Part shown: one piece after another, positions 52,398 through 53,992 of the stretch | Position numbering within the stretch: position 1 is the stretch's first letter | Layout: each line of letters starts with the position of its first letter | Source of the DNA: Nesterenkonia marinintestina | GTDB lineage: Bacteria > Actinomycetota > Actinomycetes > Actinomycetales > Micrococcaceae | Direction of reading: 5' to 3' | Assembly (NCBI RefSeq): GCF_025420485.1 | Contig: NZ_JAOEFD010000015.1 | Coordinates: forward strand, 1 to 53,992 | Length of the DNA: 53,992 nucleotides | Translations under genes and position numbers: made by a program | Notes under the pieces: model-generated | The model's database searches: none | Told to the model about the DNA's origin: nothing | What the model saw: only the letters and a program-made list of their open reading frames with translations

Positions 52398-53753
52398 GTG
52401 AGTCTGGAGGCGTACGACGCCGGGCCGGGCGGCGAGTCCCGCATGCCGCCGCAGGACATCGTCGCCGAGCAGTCCGTGCTCGGCGGCATGATGCTGTCCA
52501 AGGACGCCATCGCCGATGTGGTGGAGGTGCTGCGCGGATCCGACTTCTACCGGCCGGCGCATGAGCTCATCTACGACGCAGTCGTGGACCTCTACGGCCG
52601 CGGGGAGCCGGCCGACGTGGTCACGATCTCCGACCACCTGACGAAGAAGCAGGAGCTGCAGCGGGTGGGCGGGCCCGCCTACCTGCACAACCTGGCGCAG
52701 TCGGTGCCCACGGCGGCGAACGCGTCGTTCTACGCCGACATCGTGCGCGAACGGGCCATCCTGCGGCGTCTGGTGGAGGCCGGGACGAAGATCGTCCAGC
52801 TGGGCCACACCGCCGACGGTGAGGTCGACGGGATCGTCAACGAGGCGCAGTCGGAGATCTACAACGTCGCGGAGAACCGACAGTCCGAGGACTACGTGTC
52901 CCTGGCCGACATCCTGCCGGCGACGATCGACGAGATCGAGACCAACGCCAGCCACGACGGCGGCCTGACCGGGATCCCCACCGGTTTCCGTGAGCTGGAC
53001 GACCTGACCCACGGGTTCAGCGGCGGGCAGATGATCATCGTCGCGGCGCGTCCGGCCATGGGCAAGTCCACCCTCGCCCTGGACTTCGCGCGTTCGGCGG
53101 CGATCCAGCACGGGATGACCGCCGCGTTCTTCTCCCTGGAGATGGGGCGGCATGAGATTGCGATGAGGCTGCTCGCCGCGGAGTCGCGGATCCCGTTCCA
53201 GAACTTCCGCAACGGGAACTTCGAGGACGAGGAGTGGCAGAAGGTCGCGGTGACCTGGGACAAGCTCAACGACGTGCCGCTGTTCATCGACGACTCTCCG
53301 AACATGTCGCTGATGGAGATCCGCGCGAAGTGCCGACGGCTCAAGCAGCGCCACAATCTGAAGATGGTGGTCCTGGACTACCTGCAGCTGCTCAGCTCGG
53401 GCAAACGTGTGGAGTCCCGACAGCAGGAGGTCTCGGAGTTCTCCCGGACCCTGAAGCTGCTGGCCAAGGAGCTCGACGTGCCGATCATCGCGCTCTCCCA
53501 GCTGAACCGCGGGTCTGAGCAGCGCACCGACAAGCGTCCGCAGGTCTCCGATCTGCGTGAGTCCGGCTCCATCGAGCAGGACGCGGACATGGTGCTGCTG
53601 CTCCACCGCGAGGAGGTCTACGACAAGGAGACGCCTCGGGCGGGTGAGGCCGACATCATCGTCGCCAAGAACCGAAACGGTCCGACGAAGGACATCACCG
53701 TCGCCTTCCAGGGACACTACGCCCGCTTCCAGGACATGGCGCGGGACTACTGA
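52398..53753 (+). CDS. dnaB: replicative DNA helicase DnaB
   Basis: 451 residues, no intein. The N-terminal domain shows PQDIVAEQSVLGGMMLSKDAI; the RecA-like C-terminal domain has Walker A ARPAMGKST (217-225), FSLEMGRHEIAMRLL, Walker B MVVLDYLQLL and SQLNRGSEQRTDKRPQVSDLRESGSIEQDADM. The hexamer unwinds the fork, loaded by DciA encoded beside recF in this window. GTG 52398 follows GAGGGGAGAGCAG. In the same orientation as the rplI operon but detached from it. Confidence 0.98.
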   Translation: MSLEAYDAGPGGESRMPPQDIVAEQSVLGGMMLSKDAIADVVEVLRGSDFYRPAHELIYDAVVDLYGRGEPADVVTISDHLTKKQELQRVGGPAYLHNLAQSVPTAANASFYADIVRERAILRRLVEAGTKIVQLGHTADGEVDGIVNEAQSEIYNVAENRQSEDYVSLADILPATIDEIETNASHDGGLTGIPTGFRELDDLTHGFSGGQMIIVAARPAMGKSTLALDFARSAAIQHGMTAAFFSLEMGRHEIAMRLLAAESRIPFQNFRNGNFEDEEWQKVAVTWDKLNDVPLFIDDSPNMSLMEIRAKCRRLKQRHNLKMVVLDYLQLLSSGKRVESRQQEVSEFSRTLKLLAKELDVPIIALSQLNRGSEQRTDKRPQVSDLRESGSIEQDADMVLLLHREEVYDKETPRAGEADIIVAKNRNGPTKDITVAFQGHYARFQDMARDY

Positions 53754-53947
53754 CGCATCAGAAGGTGGACCTCACCGAGACGCCCCTCGACGTCTCACGC
53801 GGATCGAGCCCCGTCTGCTCAGGCACTTCGACCGTTCGGCCCACAGAGACCGCGAGCGATCCGCAGCCTTGTGTGACTTCGACGGCAGGCTCCGGACCGT
53901 CGATCGATCTGCACCCGGGGAGTGAGACGTCCCGGATTCGCAGAGCT

Positions 53948-53992
53948 TCATCTATGTGGGTGCGTCGGGCTTCCGTATATGGGAAGCCCGCA
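53948..53992. repeat. dispersed hairpin repeat, copy B (cut by window end)
   Basis: TCATCTATGTGGGTG begins a 45-base segment that matches 39624-39668 with five differences, and contains the inner stem CGGGCTTC/GAAGCCCG around CGTATATGG. The window ends inside the element. It lies about 195 bases after dnaB. Confidence 0.75.

Overview
The window is a high-GC actinobacterial chromosome segment centred on the replication origin. The gene order (tRNA-Ile, a DLW-39-like peptide and tRNA-Ala beyond gyrA-DUF3566; gyrB, dciA, recF, dnaN, dnaA on the minus strand; rpmH, rnpA, yidD, yidC, jag, rsmG, parA, parB on the plus strand), the mycothiol/inositol gene ino1 and the MurJ-associated pseudokinase point to the class Actinomycetes, most likely order Micrococcales. 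The genus cannot be fixed from sequence alone.

Layout. 1-784: a gene-poor, AT-richer end, two tRNAs and a 42-residue peptide. 931-9664: DUF3566-gyrA-gyrB-dciA-recF-dnaN, all leftward. 9665-12376: dnaA flanked on both sides by DnaA-box-rich DNA (bipartite oriC). 12377-19017: rpmH to parB, rightward, with seven parS-like sites in and around parA/parB. 19102-25338: trxA, trxB, a membrane pseudokinase-like protein, murJ and a Nudix hydrolase, leftward. 25465-37546: CCA-adding enzyme, CPBP protease, GT87-type membrane glycosyltransferase, ino1, DUF418 protein, an ABC exporter with a NarL-type two-component system, and an M18 aminopeptidase. 37733-39507: rpsF-ssb-rpsR-rplI ending in a strong terminator. 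dnaB, which follows rplI in many bacteria, lies about 13 kb further on (52398-53753).

The interval between rplI and dnaB is an accessory region. It holds a leftward set (DUF5058 membrane protein, second membrane protein, M20 amidohydrolase, small membrane protein), a divergent rightward set (M20-type carbamoylase/allantoate amidohydrolase, amidase), a convergent Lrp/AsnC double-length regulator with an alpha/beta hydrolase, a stand-alone condensation-domain protein, a luciferase-like flavin monooxygenase and a glutaminase-STAS fusion. The DUF5058/membrane pair with three amide-bond hydrolases and an Lrp regulator reads as an uncharacterised uptake-and-hydrolysis system for N-acylated or N-carbamoylated amino compounds. 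This is the best candidate for a new system here.

Structures beyond ordinary gene content: a cluster of oriC-like DnaA boxes at 49413-49642, far from oriC; a 45-bp hairpin repeat found after both rplI and dnaB; a three-copy 14-bp tandem repeat between carbamoylase and amidase; a probable CTG start for the DUF418 gene; and several promoters whose -10 box lies 6-8 bases before the start codon, which suggests leaderless mRNAs.
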